From Planctomycetota bacterium (GTDB lineage Bacteria > Planctomycetota > Planctomycetia > Pirellulales > Pirellulaceae), in contig JACNKX010000131.1 of the NCBI GenBank assembly GCA_014381825.1, positions 1-50,964 on the forward strand: a DNA stretch of 50,964 bases, read 5' to 3'. Within the stretch, counting starts at the first letter, position 1. Each line of letters starts with the position of its first letter. Below the pieces are notes generated by a model. That model made no database searches. It saw nothing but the letters and a program-made list of their open reading frames with translations, and was not told where the DNA came from. Shown here in pieces: positions 17,231 through 27,150 of this stretch. A program made the translations under genes and the position numbers.

Positions 17231-18637
17231 TCACTCGCGAGGGACAGCGTTGAGCACTTCCGCGGGCCGGCAGACTATGCCGCCGCGGATCACCGTGTCG
17301 ATCTTCCGCGTATTCTGGATCGCCTTGGTAGGGTCAGCGCTCAGCACGACGAGGTCGGCCTGGTGGCCGGCGGCGACGCGACCGAGCTTCTGTTCCTGGC
17401 CGAGGATTCGCGCGTTGTCGGCTGTGGCGGCGCGCAGTGCTTCCGCCGGGGTCATCCCCGCTTCGACGAGCATCTCGAGTTCCTGGTGCATTGAATAACC
17501 GGGAGGAACGAAGGGCTCCGGCGCATCCGTGCCCACCAAGACCGTAACATCCGCGCGATGCAGCGCAAGGGCAAGTTCCTGGTACTTGGCGATCAGCCGT
17601 CGCCGCTGTGGCAGCGTCTTCGGGTCCTGGCGACGATAGGTCGCGCTGTAGTGGTTCCAGTATTCGCGCATGCGAGCCGGGCAGAGCGCCACGTCGGGAT
17701 GTTCGGAGTAACGCTGTTCGTCGTTGAGGTACAGCATGTTGCGGAACACCACGAGCGTCGGATCGACGGCAACTTTCTGCTGGGCGAGCAATTCGATCAA
17801 CGCTTGGCATCGCGGGTTCTCGAGGTCCAGGTTGCCGCCGTTGACGCGAGCCCGATCGAAACCGGAAGGCATGCTGAAGTCGAACACCGATTCGATGTGT
17901 TCCAGGCAGTCGATGCCGTCCGCGGCCGCATCCTGCGCGGAGTAAGCGCCCAAATGCGCTGTCACTTTCAGCCCGTGCTTGTGGCCGTACGTGATGATCT
18001 GCTGGCCGACATTCCGCGGCGTGCCAGCGTAGATCTTCAGCGAAGTTACCTTCCAGCGAACCATGTCGTTCACAAACGCCGGCACCTTGGCCGGATCCGT
18101 GAGCGCATAACCCGTATCGCGATGAATCGGTGGGTTGCGGTCGAGCAGCGGGCTGCAGGTAAACACGCGCGGACAGATTTGAGGATGCTTATCAGCGTAG
18201 TGCTGCACGCCGACCTGCGCCACGATCGGATCGCCCGTGCTTCGAACGGAGGTCACGCCGGCCGCCAGGAACATCGGCAGAAACTCGTCGCCCGTCACGT
18301 GCATGAAGTGGGCGAGGTGGACTAAGTGCACATGCGCGTCAATCAGTCCAGGGATCACGAACTTTCCGCTGCCGTCGATCGTGTGGGCGTCCCGCGGAAT
18401 GGCGATCGGCTCCTGCGGCGAGCTGACCGCACGAATGGTGTCGCCCACGATCACGATCGTGCGTTCGGGCAGCATGCTGGCGGACGTTGAGTCGAAAAGC
18501 GTGGTGTCCTTGATGACGAGGGCTGTTCGCTCGTCGGCGTGGAGCTGCGGAGAGTACCTGGAAGCGGGCTGCGCGATTGCGACGAGAAGAACCAAGGCGA
18601 TTGTGAGTCGTATGCGTGGCAGGAAGTCAGGCCGCAT
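17231..18637 (-). CDS. Secreted metal-dependent amidohydrolase
   Basis: This 468-residue protein has the imidazolonepropionase-like amidohydrolase fold. The first metal pair is H102 and H104 in GLIDAHVHLVHL; further ligands appear in the order SLKIYAG (a lysine candidate), KVTAHLG, CLEHIES and VLVGTDAPEP. The C-terminal composite domain returns with GRVAAGHQADLVVLSADP. A Sec signal (LTIALVLLVAIAQPA) means it acts outside the cytoplasm. Members act as prolidases, organophosphate hydrolases or deacetylases; the substrate cannot be inferred. All metal ligands look present, so it is probably active. Confidence 0.87.
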   Translation of the reverse strand: MRPDFLPRIRLTIALVLLVAIAQPASRYSPQLHADERTALVIKDTTLFDSTSASMLPERTIVIVGDTIRAVSSPQEPIAIPRDAHTIDGSGKFVIPGLIDAHVHLVHLAHFMHVTGDEFLPMFLAAGVTSVRSTGDPIVAQVGVQHYADKHPQICPRVFTCSPLLDRNPPIHRDTGYALTDPAKVPAFVNDMVRWKVTSLKIYAGTPRNVGQQIITYGHKHGLKVTAHLGAYSAQDAAADGIDCLEHIESVFDFSMPSGFDRARVNGGNLDLENPRCQALIELLAQQKVAVDPTLVVFRNMLYLNDEQRYSEHPDVALCPARMREYWNHYSATYRRQDPKTLPQRRRLIAKYQELALALHRADVTVLVGTDAPEPFVPPGYSMHQELEMLVEAGMTPAEALRAATADNARILGQEQKLGRVAAGHQADLVVLSADPTKAIQNTRKIDTVIRGGIVCRPAEVLNAVPRE

Positions 18638-18757
18638 GATAAAAACGCCTTTTAAACAGGTGCTTCCGTCGAGTCGTTGTCGGCAATGTACCGTCTGCTT
18701 CGATGGGATACGATAGTCTGGTGAACCAACAGCTTCCTGTTCTCTGAACCAGCATTG

Positions 18758-18931
18758 ATGAAGCTCAAGCAGATCTCAATACTCACCGTTTGTTTATTCC
18801 TGCCAGCCGACTCGGTCTTCTCACGCGAAGCCGCTGAGTTACGTCGCTATCGGTTGAAGAACGGTGACTTTTCCACCTATCAAGGGATGGGCGTGGCCAG
18901 CGGGGTGGTCGCTCGCCAGCAACGCCGGTGA
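18758..18931 (+). pseudogene. Short signal-peptide ORF, probably a gene remnant
   Basis: A 57-codon frame begins MKLKQISILTVCLFLPADSV, a good Sec signal ending near FSREAAE, and stops after YRLKNGDFSTYQGMGVASG. It looks like the first part of an exported protein cut short. The rest of the 419-nt stretch between the amidohydrolase start and 19057 shows nothing recognisable. Confidence 0.35.
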
Positions 18932-19056
18932 GCACGAACTGACGGTCAACAACTGAACTACCGCGGTCGTAACACACGACCGCATTTCCTGTTTGCCTTC
19001 GAGTAAACTGTGAGTCGACGAGATCCCTCCTCTCATCTGTTTTGAAAAGGCCTGTG

Positions 19057-20847
19057 ATGTTGCATCGATTAGCTTTGGCAATCCGCATCGTGGCTGTTGG
19101 CCTGTCATGTGCGACGGTGTTTGCCCAGGGCATCAACGCTCCAGAGCAACGGGAAACGTCGCTCAAAGGCAACTACTACAACGCCGGCGATCGAGCAGAC
19201 AGTCAGCTCATCGTTTACCGTCTCGACGCGATCACGAGCCGGCGTGCGCTGCCGGATTGCTTTCCGGATGTGCCCGGCAAGGCCGGTGCTGCATTGAGGC
19301 TCGCCGGGTGTCGCGATGAGTACGAATCGGCTTCGTTGGCGGTTTACGCGCGAGACGACGTTCAGCAACTGCGACTGGAAATCAGCGATCTGCGTTCGGG
19401 GGATCACGTTCTGCCGAGATCGGCATTCGAAGCCTGGGTCGTGAAATGCTGGTATCAGGCTGGCCGAGACGTGATGTTTCATGACGGCGTCAAGAGACTG
19501 GTGCCGGAACTGCTGCTCAAAGACGACGCACTTGTGAGGGTGGATACGAAGAACGAAACCAATGCCGTACGCAGCACGGCGGAAAACGGCTCGACGAGGT
19601 ACCTGCCTGCCAGCGGAAAGGACCCCAATGCTCTCGAAGGACTGCGCCCCATTGATGCCACAAAGCTGCAACCGGTGACGATCCCCGGCAAGACGCTGAA
19701 GCAGTTCTGGCTGACGTTGCACATCCCAAAGGATGCTGCTGCGGGGAAATACACTGGCTCAATTCGTCTGTCGGCCCGTGGCATCACGCCGGTCGACGTT
19801 CCCATCGAGGTGACCGTGCATGATTTTGAGCTGGCTCAGCCGAAGATGATCTACTCGATCTACTACCCCGGTAAGCTGAGTGTCGAACAGCCCCAGGGCA
19901 CGATCGCCGCCCACTATAAGTCGGAAGAACAGATGCGGGCCGAATTAGCTGACATGGTTGCGCACGGCGTTCGCTATCCCAACCTGTGGCAGGCCTATTC
20001 GGAGGAACTCGTGCCGCGAGCGCTGCAGTTGAGAAAGGAAGCGGGGATGCCCAACGACCGGCTGTTCATCAACATGCCCGCTGGTGCACCAGCCTCGTCC
20101 GCTGGAAAAGTCAAAGGCTGGCGGAAGCTGACGGCCGGCTTTGGCTACGAGGACATCTACCTGTACGGCGAGGACGAAGCGTCCGGGGATCGGCTCCGGC
20201 GCCAGAAGCCGTCGTGGGAGAACGTGCAGAAGGCTGGCGGAAAGATGTATGCCTCGGCATGGAAGGAAGACCCGTTCGAGGTAATGGGAAGTCGGCTCAA
20301 TGTGCTGGTCTGGTCCGGAGGCTGTCAGCCGGACAAGGCCAAACGATGGCACAGCGTGGGGTCGAAGATCTTCAGCTACAGTAATCCGCAGGCCGGCGTC
20401 GAGGAGCCGTTGCTGTACCGCTACAACTACGGTCTTGCACTGTGGAAGGCCGACTATGACGGCGCCATGACGTTCGCCTACCAATGGGCCTACGGCCACA
20501 TCTGGAACGACTTCGACAGCGAAAAGTTCCGCGAGCACTGCTTCGCCTACCCGACCGTCAACAGCATTGTCGGAACCATCCAATGGGAAGGCTTCCGCGA
20601 AGGAGTCGACGATGTCCGCTACATCACCACACTGGAGCAGGCGATCGAGAAGGCTGGTGATACCGAGGTGGCTCGCACTGCCAAGCGGTGGCTGGCGGGC
20701 CTGAAGATTGAGAATGCTCGGCAGAAAGTCGGGTGGAAGTCGCAGGGCCCCCTACCAGACGATCTAGATCAAATCCGCTCACGCACCGTTTTCTGGATCA
20801 ATCAGCTAATAATTCCCAAAACAACGCCTGGAGGAAACGATGAGTGA
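19057..20847 (+). CDS. Secreted DUF4091 / GH123-like protein
   Basis: Start ATG 19057 has AAAAGG eight bases upstream and opens a signal peptide (LALAIRIVAVGLSCATVFAQ). The middle has the arrangement of glycoside hydrolase family 123-like or DUF4091 proteins: an N-terminal beta-sandwich ending KQFWLTLHIPKDAAAGKYTG, then a TIM-barrel-type half with DIYLYGEDEASGD, NVLVWSGGCQPDKAKRW, and the C-terminal GTIQWEGFREGVDDVRYITT typical of DUF4091. The acidic pair in YGEDEASG lies where the GH123 catalytic acids are expected (inference). The end overlaps the next gene by 8 nt. It is probably a glycosidase acting on N-acetylated or other amino sugars, with low certainty on substrate. Confidence 0.75.
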   Translation: MLHRLALAIRIVAVGLSCATVFAQGINAPEQRETSLKGNYYNAGDRADSQLIVYRLDAITSRRALPDCFPDVPGKAGAALRLAGCRDEYESASLAVYARDDVQQLRLEISDLRSGDHVLPRSAFEAWVVKCWYQAGRDVMFHDGVKRLVPELLLKDDALVRVDTKNETNAVRSTAENGSTRYLPASGKDPNALEGLRPIDATKLQPVTIPGKTLKQFWLTLHIPKDAAAGKYTGSIRLSARGITPVDVPIEVTVHDFELAQPKMIYSIYYPGKLSVEQPQGTIAAHYKSEEQMRAELADMVAHGVRYPNLWQAYSEELVPRALQLRKEAGMPNDRLFINMPAGAPASSAGKVKGWRKLTAGFGYEDIYLYGEDEASGDRLRRQKPSWENVQKAGGKMYASAWKEDPFEVMGSRLNVLVWSGGCQPDKAKRWHSVGSKIFSYSNPQAGVEEPLLYRYNYGLALWKADYDGAMTFAYQWAYGHIWNDFDSEKFREHCFAYPTVNSIVGTIQWEGFREGVDDVRYITTLEQAIEKAGDTEVARTAKRWLAGLKIENARQKVGWKSQGPLPDDLDQIRSRTVFWINQLIIPKTTPGGNDE

Positions 20848-21736
20848 ACTGACGCGAAGAGAGTTCCAACTTGGCGCAGGGTGTCTGTTGGCAGGTGGTT
20901 CGATTGTCGCACCGCTGGTGAGTGAGCGCGGGCTGGCGGCTGAGCGAGCGGATCCGATGGCGGCGCCGATGTGTGATTTCCAGACGTCGTTTATGACATG
21001 GCACTCTCGCGCGCGAAAGGACCCGCGACCGCATGCGCGGCATAACGTCCCGCACGGCAACATGGTGCGGATTCAATTGGATGCGTTGATCGATGTGGTT
21101 GACAAGGACTCCGGCACTTCCGAACAGTTCGTGCTGATCGCGCCCTGTCGCACGGAGTGGGTCTACGCCGAAGACCGCCTGTTCCAGATTCCCAGCGCCG
21201 AATTCCGCGACATCTACTCGTCGTCAGAACAACGCCCCATGTCGTGCCATCTCACCACGGACGGCAAGCCAACGCGTGGCCATGCCACCTCGACCAGATA
21301 CCATTTTCTCAAATTCGACGTGAATCCGCACCAGCAGACGCGGATGCTGACGACGGCGGCAGAAATCGTCGAAGCGACCCGCACGAAGACTCCACTTGTG
21401 GGCCGTACACAAATCGACGACCCGAACGGGCAAGTGTCCTACATCCTGGAGTATCCAATCAAGACGATGAACTTCATGCCGAAGACCAACTCCTTCCAGG
21501 TCGACACCGGGCCGATCCTCGTGCCAGACTACGAATCAAAGGCCGACCGGCCAATCAACCGTCTTGAAATGGCACACGTTGCCTACAACCGGTTGGACCG
21601 CGCTGAGTTCATCCTGCGCCGTCCGACGCCGATTAACGACGAGCAGGGAAAGCAACTCTGCCAAGTGCTGCACTATTCCAAAGTGCGTGAAGACAAAGCG
21701 AGGAACGTTCTGCTTGCCGCAACGTCGGTTGAGTGA
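20840..21736 (+). CDS. Tat-exported protein of unknown function
   Basis: Its start follows GGAGG and overlaps the GH123-like gene by 8 nt. The N-terminus TRREFQLGAGCLLAGG is a twin-arginine signal. The remaining 260 residues contain MTWHSRARKDPRPHARHNVP and VPDYESKADRPINRLEMAHVA; I recognise no family. Operon position and export suggest a partner of the preceding glycosidase-like protein. Confidence 0.6.
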   Translation: MSELTRREFQLGAGCLLAGGSIVAPLVSERGLAAERADPMAAPMCDFQTSFMTWHSRARKDPRPHARHNVPHGNMVRIQLDALIDVVDKDSGTSEQFVLIAPCRTEWVYAEDRLFQIPSAEFRDIYSSSEQRPMSCHLTTDGKPTRGHATSTRYHFLKFDVNPHQQTRMLTTAAEIVEATRTKTPLVGRTQIDDPNGQVSYILEYPIKTMNFMPKTNSFQVDTGPILVPDYESKADRPINRLEMAHVAYNRLDRAEFILRRPTPINDEQGKQLCQVLHYSKVREDKARNVLLAATSVE

Positions 21737-22152
21737 AGCGTTTCGCTAATGAACGAAAATGGCACTGTGGAGCTGCAGCCAACGAGATGACACACTTCTA
21801 TCTAACGATGGACGCGGCTGTCCTTTACCGCGAAGGCGAACGACCAGGGAATTACAGTCCCAACAAGCGACTCGAATTCAGTCTCGACGAGATTGAACAT
21901 GGTCGAGAGTTGCTCGGCCACGCCGCTGCCAAGGTCGCAACGAGTCCGGTCTTGCTGCGTCGAGTCGACCAGGCCCGCTTCGCCCACGCCCTGCTGACTT
22001 TGGCACGGCTCGAAAGCGAACCGAATGATTCGCCACGTCGCGACTCAATCGCATGTCAAGCACATGATGACATCAACGCGATTCGCGCCAAGTACAACAT
22101 CGTGGTCAAGCAGAGCACGTACAATGCTCTCAAAGCCTCAAACGCCGACTAA
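21733..22152 (+). CDS. Short helical protein, possibly the C-terminal remnant of a larger one
   Basis: A GTG start overlaps the previous stop (GTGA). The product of 139 residues has no signal and contains HFYLTMDAAVLYREGERPGN, then the helix SLDEIEHGRELLGHAAAKVA and a second helical stretch. This resembles the helical C-terminal end of DUF4838-type secreted glycosidases, so it could be the tail of a truncated gene rather than an independent protein; I am unsure. Confidence 0.4.
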   Translation: MKRFANERKWHCGAAANEMTHFYLTMDAAVLYREGERPGNYSPNKRLEFSLDEIEHGRELLGHAAAKVATSPVLLRRVDQARFAHALLTLARLESEPNDSPRRDSIACQAHDDINAIRAKYNIVVKQSTYNALKASNAD

Positions 22153-22182
22153 ACGACGTTTGGGCGTAACGGACATTCAGGC

Positions 22183-24966
22183 ATGAAACACGTAAAGCTC
22201 GTTGTTTTCGTCCTGATCGGGTGTGTGCTGCGCGCCGGTGGAATGGCCCGGTCTGACGATTCCGTTGATCGAATTGTGACGGTACGCGCTGCAGACGGTT
22301 TGATTCAGATCGTCGATGCAAAGGGGCAGGTCGAGAAGTCGTTTGGTCGGAACGTCGGGCAGAGTGTTTTGGGCGCGACCGTTCAATCGCCGAACTTTCG
22401 TGTCGCGGTGGGAGACGTTCTGGGAGCCGGGTCTCCGCAGATCATCACGGCCGTCGCCGATCAACTTGATCCGTGCCGCCGACTGTTCGATCCGCACGGC
22501 GGCAAGCCAATCGACCTTCGTTGGTCGCGAGAAGGTCGTTTCGCCCTTGACGTTGCGGTCAGCCGATCCGGCGCGCTCACCATCAACGAAAAGCGTGACG
22601 CCGACGGACGGCCAGTGAGCAGCTATTGGAATTGCTACAACGTTGGTGCGAACGAGCGGTTGTTCCACACTGAGTTTGGTGTCGAGGTGGTGGCGATCGA
22701 CGCGGGCGAACTCGATTCCACGATCGCTGGAGATGAAGTCGCCACGATCAATCGCGACGGGCGGATCCAGGTTTGGGATTCGGCGAAGAAGGCTCACGAC
22801 CCGATCGTGCTCTTTCGGATCGATGCGGAGAGACGCCACGTCGATCTCACGATTTCGGATGTCAATGAACAGAGCCCCGGTAACGAGATTGTTGCTTCCG
22901 ACGCGGAAGGTCGACTGCGCATCTACTCGGCGGTCGGAAAAATGTTGCAAGTCGTATCGCTGGACGCGCGCATCTCCAGGGTCGCGGCTGGTAATGTTTC
23001 TGGCCGACCTGGGCGCGAGATCCTCGCGGTGGATCGCAAGTCAGGCGACGTATTGGTGGTTTCTCGCGGCGAGGTGGTCAGTCGCATCAAAGCCAGTTCA
23101 GGGAAGCCGTTTGTCGACGTGGCGACGATTGGTGCGGTCAAACCACTCCGCACGGCGGAGCGACAGTTGGCCACCCGCTTCAATCCAGTCAACGACATCC
23201 GTCGGGGTAATGCCGGCGATGTTTCCTGGCGGGTCGACACGCTGACGTTTGCCAACGGCGGCGAAGGGCTGTTTCGCGCGTACAACTGCCTGTTCACCAT
23301 CGCGAATTACTGGGACTATGCCGTTTTCTCGTCGCAGAGCCGGTGCGAATTGCCAGGCAAGCGATTCGTCGCTCGCGCGTCGGGAAACGTTGGCGACAGC
23401 CACCACTTTCTCTCGCCGTCCTTCTGGGGAACCGTCAATCGCTATCGCATGGTGGATGGGCGCTTCTACATCGCGTGGCGAACTCGAGCTCCCGACAAGT
23501 TCATCGAGGGTGGACGATTCTCGGACGTGACGCCTTCGGCAGGTCCCTGGGAGGTTTGGTGCAACGCGGCTGAAGGTGGCAAGACGACCTGGTCAATTCG
23601 CTCGCTCCGCGATGGCAAATGGGCCGAAGAACGCGTGACGGTCGAACCGGGAAAGGCCGAGTGGATGAACGTGCAACTGATCGCAGAATCGCGTCAGTTG
23701 ATTCTGCAAGTCAATCAGAAAGAACAGCTTCGTGTCACTCACGACGCTTACCGAGAGCCGTTCGACTTGCGGTTCGGCAGTCGGCAAACCAAGGTCGGTG
23801 GAGCCGAGGTGGTCAGCCGCTTCCGCGAGGTCTATGTCAGCGAGCGACCGTATCCGTGGCCCGGCGAGCAATTCGCCGAAGGACCGGAAGACGTGCACTC
23901 AGAGGATGGTGCGCTGGTCGGGTATCTGCTCAAGGCCACGCCGCAGTCGCCAAGGTCGAGCGAAGGCGACATGATTCTCACCAAAGAGGGACATCTGCTC
24001 GCAGTTTACTCCTATTACTACGACGGCAAAGGACACGACGGCTCGCCGGCTCGGCTGGTGGCGAGCCTTTCGAAAGACGGCGGTCGCACCTGGAGTCCAA
24101 ACTGGACGGTGGCCGATCGGGACAAGGGGTCGCAGGGCAACGTGATGTCGGCCAGCCTTTTGCGAGCCAGCAACGGTGATCTGCTGATGACGTATTACGA
24201 CCGAACGCCAAAGATGCCGGCTAAAGGGATGGTGCTGCGACGTTCGGCCGATGAGGGCAAGACGTGGAGTCAACGAGTCGTTGTCACGCCTGGCAATGGG
24301 AACCGTCACGTGGCCAACAACGCCTGTCTTACGCGCCTCTCCAGTCGGCGGATCATTTTGGCGACTCGCGAATACGTGGGTGGCATTCGCTGGCCATACG
24401 CCTGCTATTCGGACGACGACGGCCGCACATGGAATGCCGGCAGGCACGTTCCCGATCCGGGACTCACGCCCAGGCAGAAGCGCGGTCAGAACGTCAACGA
24501 ACCGAGTATCTGCGAGTTGGCGGACGGACGTCTGTTGATGACGATGCGATCGATCGCGGGCGGCCAGTTCTTCTCTTGGTCGCGCGATGCTGGCGAGACG
24601 TGGACCAAGCCGATCTTGTCGCCCTTGCGAGGCGAGTGTTCGCCCGCCATTGTACGGCGCATCCCCGGCACGGATGACATTCTGGCGGTGTGGACCTATG
24701 GCTACGGCGGCCGCGCCCCGCTCGTTTCAGCGATCAGCAGCGACGGCGGACAGACCTGGAAGCATCTCAAGCTGCTGGAACAGAGCCGGTATCACGGCTA
24801 CTGCTACGCAAGTTGTATCTTCCAGGGCGACCGTGTGCATCTCAGCTACATGCACTTCCCGATGTTCAGTTCACGCTTCCGCTTTGAAGCGGACCCTGGC
24901 TACATTGACTACCGTTTCGTCTCGCTGCCGCTCGCGTGGTTCTATCGCGACCCCGGCGACTCTTAA
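22183..24966 (+). CDS. Large secreted exo-sialidase-like protein with N-terminal repeat propeller
   Basis: This 927-residue protein begins with a signal peptide (LVVFVLIGCVLRAGGMA). Residues about 30-320 hold FG-GAP/VCBS-like repeats seen as GAGSPQIITAVADQ, GDEVATINRDGRIQVWD, GNEIVASDAEGRLRIYS and GREILAVDRKSGDVLVV. A concanavalin-like region follows (RFVARASGNVGDSHHF to GGAEVVSRFREVYV). The C-terminal part (about 580-920) is a sialidase-superfamily propeller with five Asp boxes: SKDGGRTW, SADEGKTW, SDDDGRTW, SRDAGETW and SSDGGQTW. The three-module build suggests a cell-surface glycan-degrading enzyme. Sialidase activity itself is not shown, since the arginine triad cannot be placed with certainty. 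Confidence 0.82.
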   Translation: MKHVKLVVFVLIGCVLRAGGMARSDDSVDRIVTVRAADGLIQIVDAKGQVEKSFGRNVGQSVLGATVQSPNFRVAVGDVLGAGSPQIITAVADQLDPCRRLFDPHGGKPIDLRWSREGRFALDVAVSRSGALTINEKRDADGRPVSSYWNCYNVGANERLFHTEFGVEVVAIDAGELDSTIAGDEVATINRDGRIQVWDSAKKAHDPIVLFRIDAERRHVDLTISDVNEQSPGNEIVASDAEGRLRIYSAVGKMLQVVSLDARISRVAAGNVSGRPGREILAVDRKSGDVLVVSRGEVVSRIKASSGKPFVDVATIGAVKPLRTAERQLATRFNPVNDIRRGNAGDVSWRVDTLTFANGGEGLFRAYNCLFTIANYWDYAVFSSQSRCELPGKRFVARASGNVGDSHHFLSPSFWGTVNRYRMVDGRFYIAWRTRAPDKFIEGGRFSDVTPSAGPWEVWCNAAEGGKTTWSIRSLRDGKWAEERVTVEPGKAEWMNVQLIAESRQLILQVNQKEQLRVTHDAYREPFDLRFGSRQTKVGGAEVVSRFREVYVSERPYPWPGEQFAEGPEDVHSEDGALVGYLLKATPQSPRSSEGDMILTKEGHLLAVYSYYYDGKGHDGSPARLVASLSKDGGRTWSPNWTVADRDKGSQGNVMSASLLRASNGDLLMTYYDRTPKMPAKGMVLRRSADEGKTWSQRVVVTPGNGNRHVANNACLTRLSSRRIILATREYVGGIRWPYACYSDDDGRTWNAGRHVPDPGLTPRQKRGQNVNEPSICELADGRLLMTMRSIAGGQFFSWSRDAGETWTKPILSPLRGECSPAIVRRIPGTDDILAVWTYGYGGRAPLVSAISSDGGQTWKHLKLLEQSRYHGYCYASCIFQGDRVHLSYMHFPMFSSRFRFEADPGYIDYRFVSLPLAWFYRDPGDS

Positions 24967-24994
24967 GCAATTTCAGCCCCCTTGAGGAGCAGGG

Positions 24995-26623
24995 ATGAGC
25001 CGCCAACCTTCACGCCGACAGTTCATGAAGTCAACGGCAGTGGCCGGCACCTTTGTTTTCGCTGCCGAGGGAGTTCATGCGCAGGAACGCAATTGGGAAC
25101 GCGGAGGGCTGCCGGCCCCTGGGAAACCTGACAGAGGAACAATTAACCAACGCCACGATGTGCTATTCGCGTTCGATGACGTGGGCTTCGAGATGGTTCG
25201 CGGGGTGAGGCTGGAAATGGTGCGTCCGGACAAGCACGCGGACAACCCCATCCTGGAGAGAGGTAAAGCGGGAGAGCCAGACGCGATGCGCGTGGCCTTC
25301 CCTTCCATCATCCGTGACGGTGGGCGATGGCGGATATGGTACGCGGCGGTCTACGACAACTGGATGACCTCAAGGGTCGGCTATGCGGAAAGCGACGATG
25401 GGATCGTGTGGCGCAAGCCGGAGCTGGGGCTGTGCGAGCACAAGGGATCGACCCAGAACAACCTCGTCAAGAGCATCCGGGGCCTGTCCACCGTCGCGGT
25501 AATCCGCGACGAGGAAGCTCCTCCCGAACGCCGCTATGTCATGGCCGGCACCGACATGAGCTGGTTCAAGAAATGGGCTCGTGACGCACAGCCCATGACT
25601 CGTATCGATGTCAGCCCCGACGGTCTGAACTGGACGCCGGTCCGGGATAAGCCCGGAATCGTCCCTGGGGTCGACGAGATGATCTGCCTCTACAAGTTCC
25701 GGGGCAACTACCACATCGCCGCCCATCAGAGCCCGCCGATCCTCCATCTTCCCATGCAGGAGGACATTCCCAACCTGATGTTCACGCCCCGTACGTTCGT
25801 GGTGTGGCGGTCACCGACAATCGACAGGTGGCCGGACGGCAACACCATTGCCTTCTTCAAGCCGATGCGTTCCTCGTCTCCCTATGTCGACGGTTGGGAC
25901 GGCGAACAGGTGCACCTGGGCGCGTCGGTGTTGCCGTACAGGAACGTCTGCGTCGGGGCCTACGGCCAGTGGCACTATCCGCAGCATCGCGACAAGAACG
26001 GCAAGTGGGTCTACGACGACCACCTTGTCTCTGCCGATCTGGGCCTGGTGGTGAGCAATGACGGCATGCACTTCCGGGAACCCGCGCCCGGCTTCACCAT
26101 GATCGCCCGCGACGAGGAACTGAGGTGGGACAGGGATCACAAGGACAATAAAGATGACGACAAGATCCTGCTCGTCCAGGGACCGATCATCAACACCGAC
26201 GTACGGACACATCTCTACTACACGGCCAGCACACCAGGCGGGAACACGGGGAAACCCACAGCGAACATGGGGCTGGCCACTTGGCCGCGCGACCGGTTCG
26301 GCTACCTGAGCGCGATCGATGAAACACGCACGGCCAAGGTGACTTCGTGTCCGCTGGAGTACGACGACGATGTGAGGCTGTACGCGAATGCGGACGTTCC
26401 CGCCGGCTCATCGTTGCAAATCTCTCTGATGGACGAACATGGACTGGACGTCCTGCCGGGCTACGGAGCCGCCGAGGGAGGTCAGGTCAAGGAATCGGGC
26501 CTGGATGTTGCCGTCGACTGGAAAGAGCAACCGCTTCTTCCAGGCGGACGGCCCTTCAGAATTAGGTGTGAAATCAAAGGCAAGACCCGCGTATTCGCCC
26601 TGTATTTGCGCTCTGCGAAGTAG
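24995..26623 (+). CDS. Tat-exported five-bladed propeller glycosidase-like protein
   Basis: A good ribosome-binding site (GAGGAG) precedes MSRQPSRRQFMKSTAVAGTF, a Tat signal. The propeller shows RWRIWYAAVYDNWM, YAESDDGIVWRKPELGL, RRYVMAGTDMSWFKK, and IDVSPDGLNWTPV; the C-terminal shared module runs from TSCPLEYDDDVRLY to RVFALYLR. It is a divergent member of the same paralogue set as 5260-6768 and 29593-31194. It lies 28 nt after the sialidase-like gene, so the two are probably cotranscribed. Confidence 0.77.
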   Translation: MSRQPSRRQFMKSTAVAGTFVFAAEGVHAQERNWERGGLPAPGKPDRGTINQRHDVLFAFDDVGFEMVRGVRLEMVRPDKHADNPILERGKAGEPDAMRVAFPSIIRDGGRWRIWYAAVYDNWMTSRVGYAESDDGIVWRKPELGLCEHKGSTQNNLVKSIRGLSTVAVIRDEEAPPERRYVMAGTDMSWFKKWARDAQPMTRIDVSPDGLNWTPVRDKPGIVPGVDEMICLYKFRGNYHIAAHQSPPILHLPMQEDIPNLMFTPRTFVVWRSPTIDRWPDGNTIAFFKPMRSSSPYVDGWDGEQVHLGASVLPYRNVCVGAYGQWHYPQHRDKNGKWVYDDHLVSADLGLVVSNDGMHFREPAPGFTMIARDEELRWDRDHKDNKDDDKILLVQGPIINTDVRTHLYYTASTPGGNTGKPTANMGLATWPRDRFGYLSAIDETRTAKVTSCPLEYDDDVRLYANADVPAGSSLQISLMDEHGLDVLPGYGAAEGGQVKESGLDVAVDWKEQPLLPGGRPFRIRCEIKGKTRVFALYLRSAK

Positions 26624-26678
26624 TAGCGAGGAACTAAACAAGATCGTGGCATCAATAAGACACTCTGGAACCGGAGCG

Positions 26679-27080
26679 ATGACACCACAAGTCTCGCGAG
26701 TTGTAACCATGAATCGCCGACGCTGTCGAACGTTGCCCGTTGCCGTGCTGGTTGTTTTGACCGTGGGGATGATGCTCAACAGTGACACGACGGTGGCGGC
26801 ACAGGTCACGTTTTACGTTGCGACAGGCGGTGACGATGCCTGGTCGGGAACACGAAAGACTCCCAACAAGGGGAAGAGCGATGGGCCATTTGCAACGTTA
26901 ACTCGCGCGCGACGCTGTTCGACAGTTGAAGAAAGCGAATCAACTCCCGACTCGCCAGCCTGGGATATCGGCTTTGAGAAGCTGGCACTCGAACGGATCG
27001 GGCTTTACGGGCGCGAAGACTCGACTTCGGATCGGGCAGAGGCACTCAAAGGCGAGGAATCAAAGGACGACGCGAAATGA
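26679..27080 (+). pseudogene. Beta-helix (pectate-lyase-like) gene with large internal deletion
   Basis: The frame encodes a signal peptide (LPVAVLVVLTVGMMLNSD) and then TFYVATGGDDAWSGTRKTPN plus DGPFATLTRAR, the standard start of planctomycete right-handed beta-helix proteins, which normally continue for 400-900 residues. Here the sequence jumps after ARRCSTVEESES to SPAWDIGFEKLALERIGLYG, which is the standard C-terminal end of the same proteins. The helix repeats are missing, so the product cannot fold as in the family. A clean internal deletion of one gene is the simplest reading. ATG 26709 is an alternative start. Confidence 0.62.
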
Positions 27081-27150
27081 CTGGCTGCCCGTCAGCCGCT
27101 CCCTGCCAGCGTTCTTGTGACAACAGTTCTCTTAGAAGGACCAAGGACAG

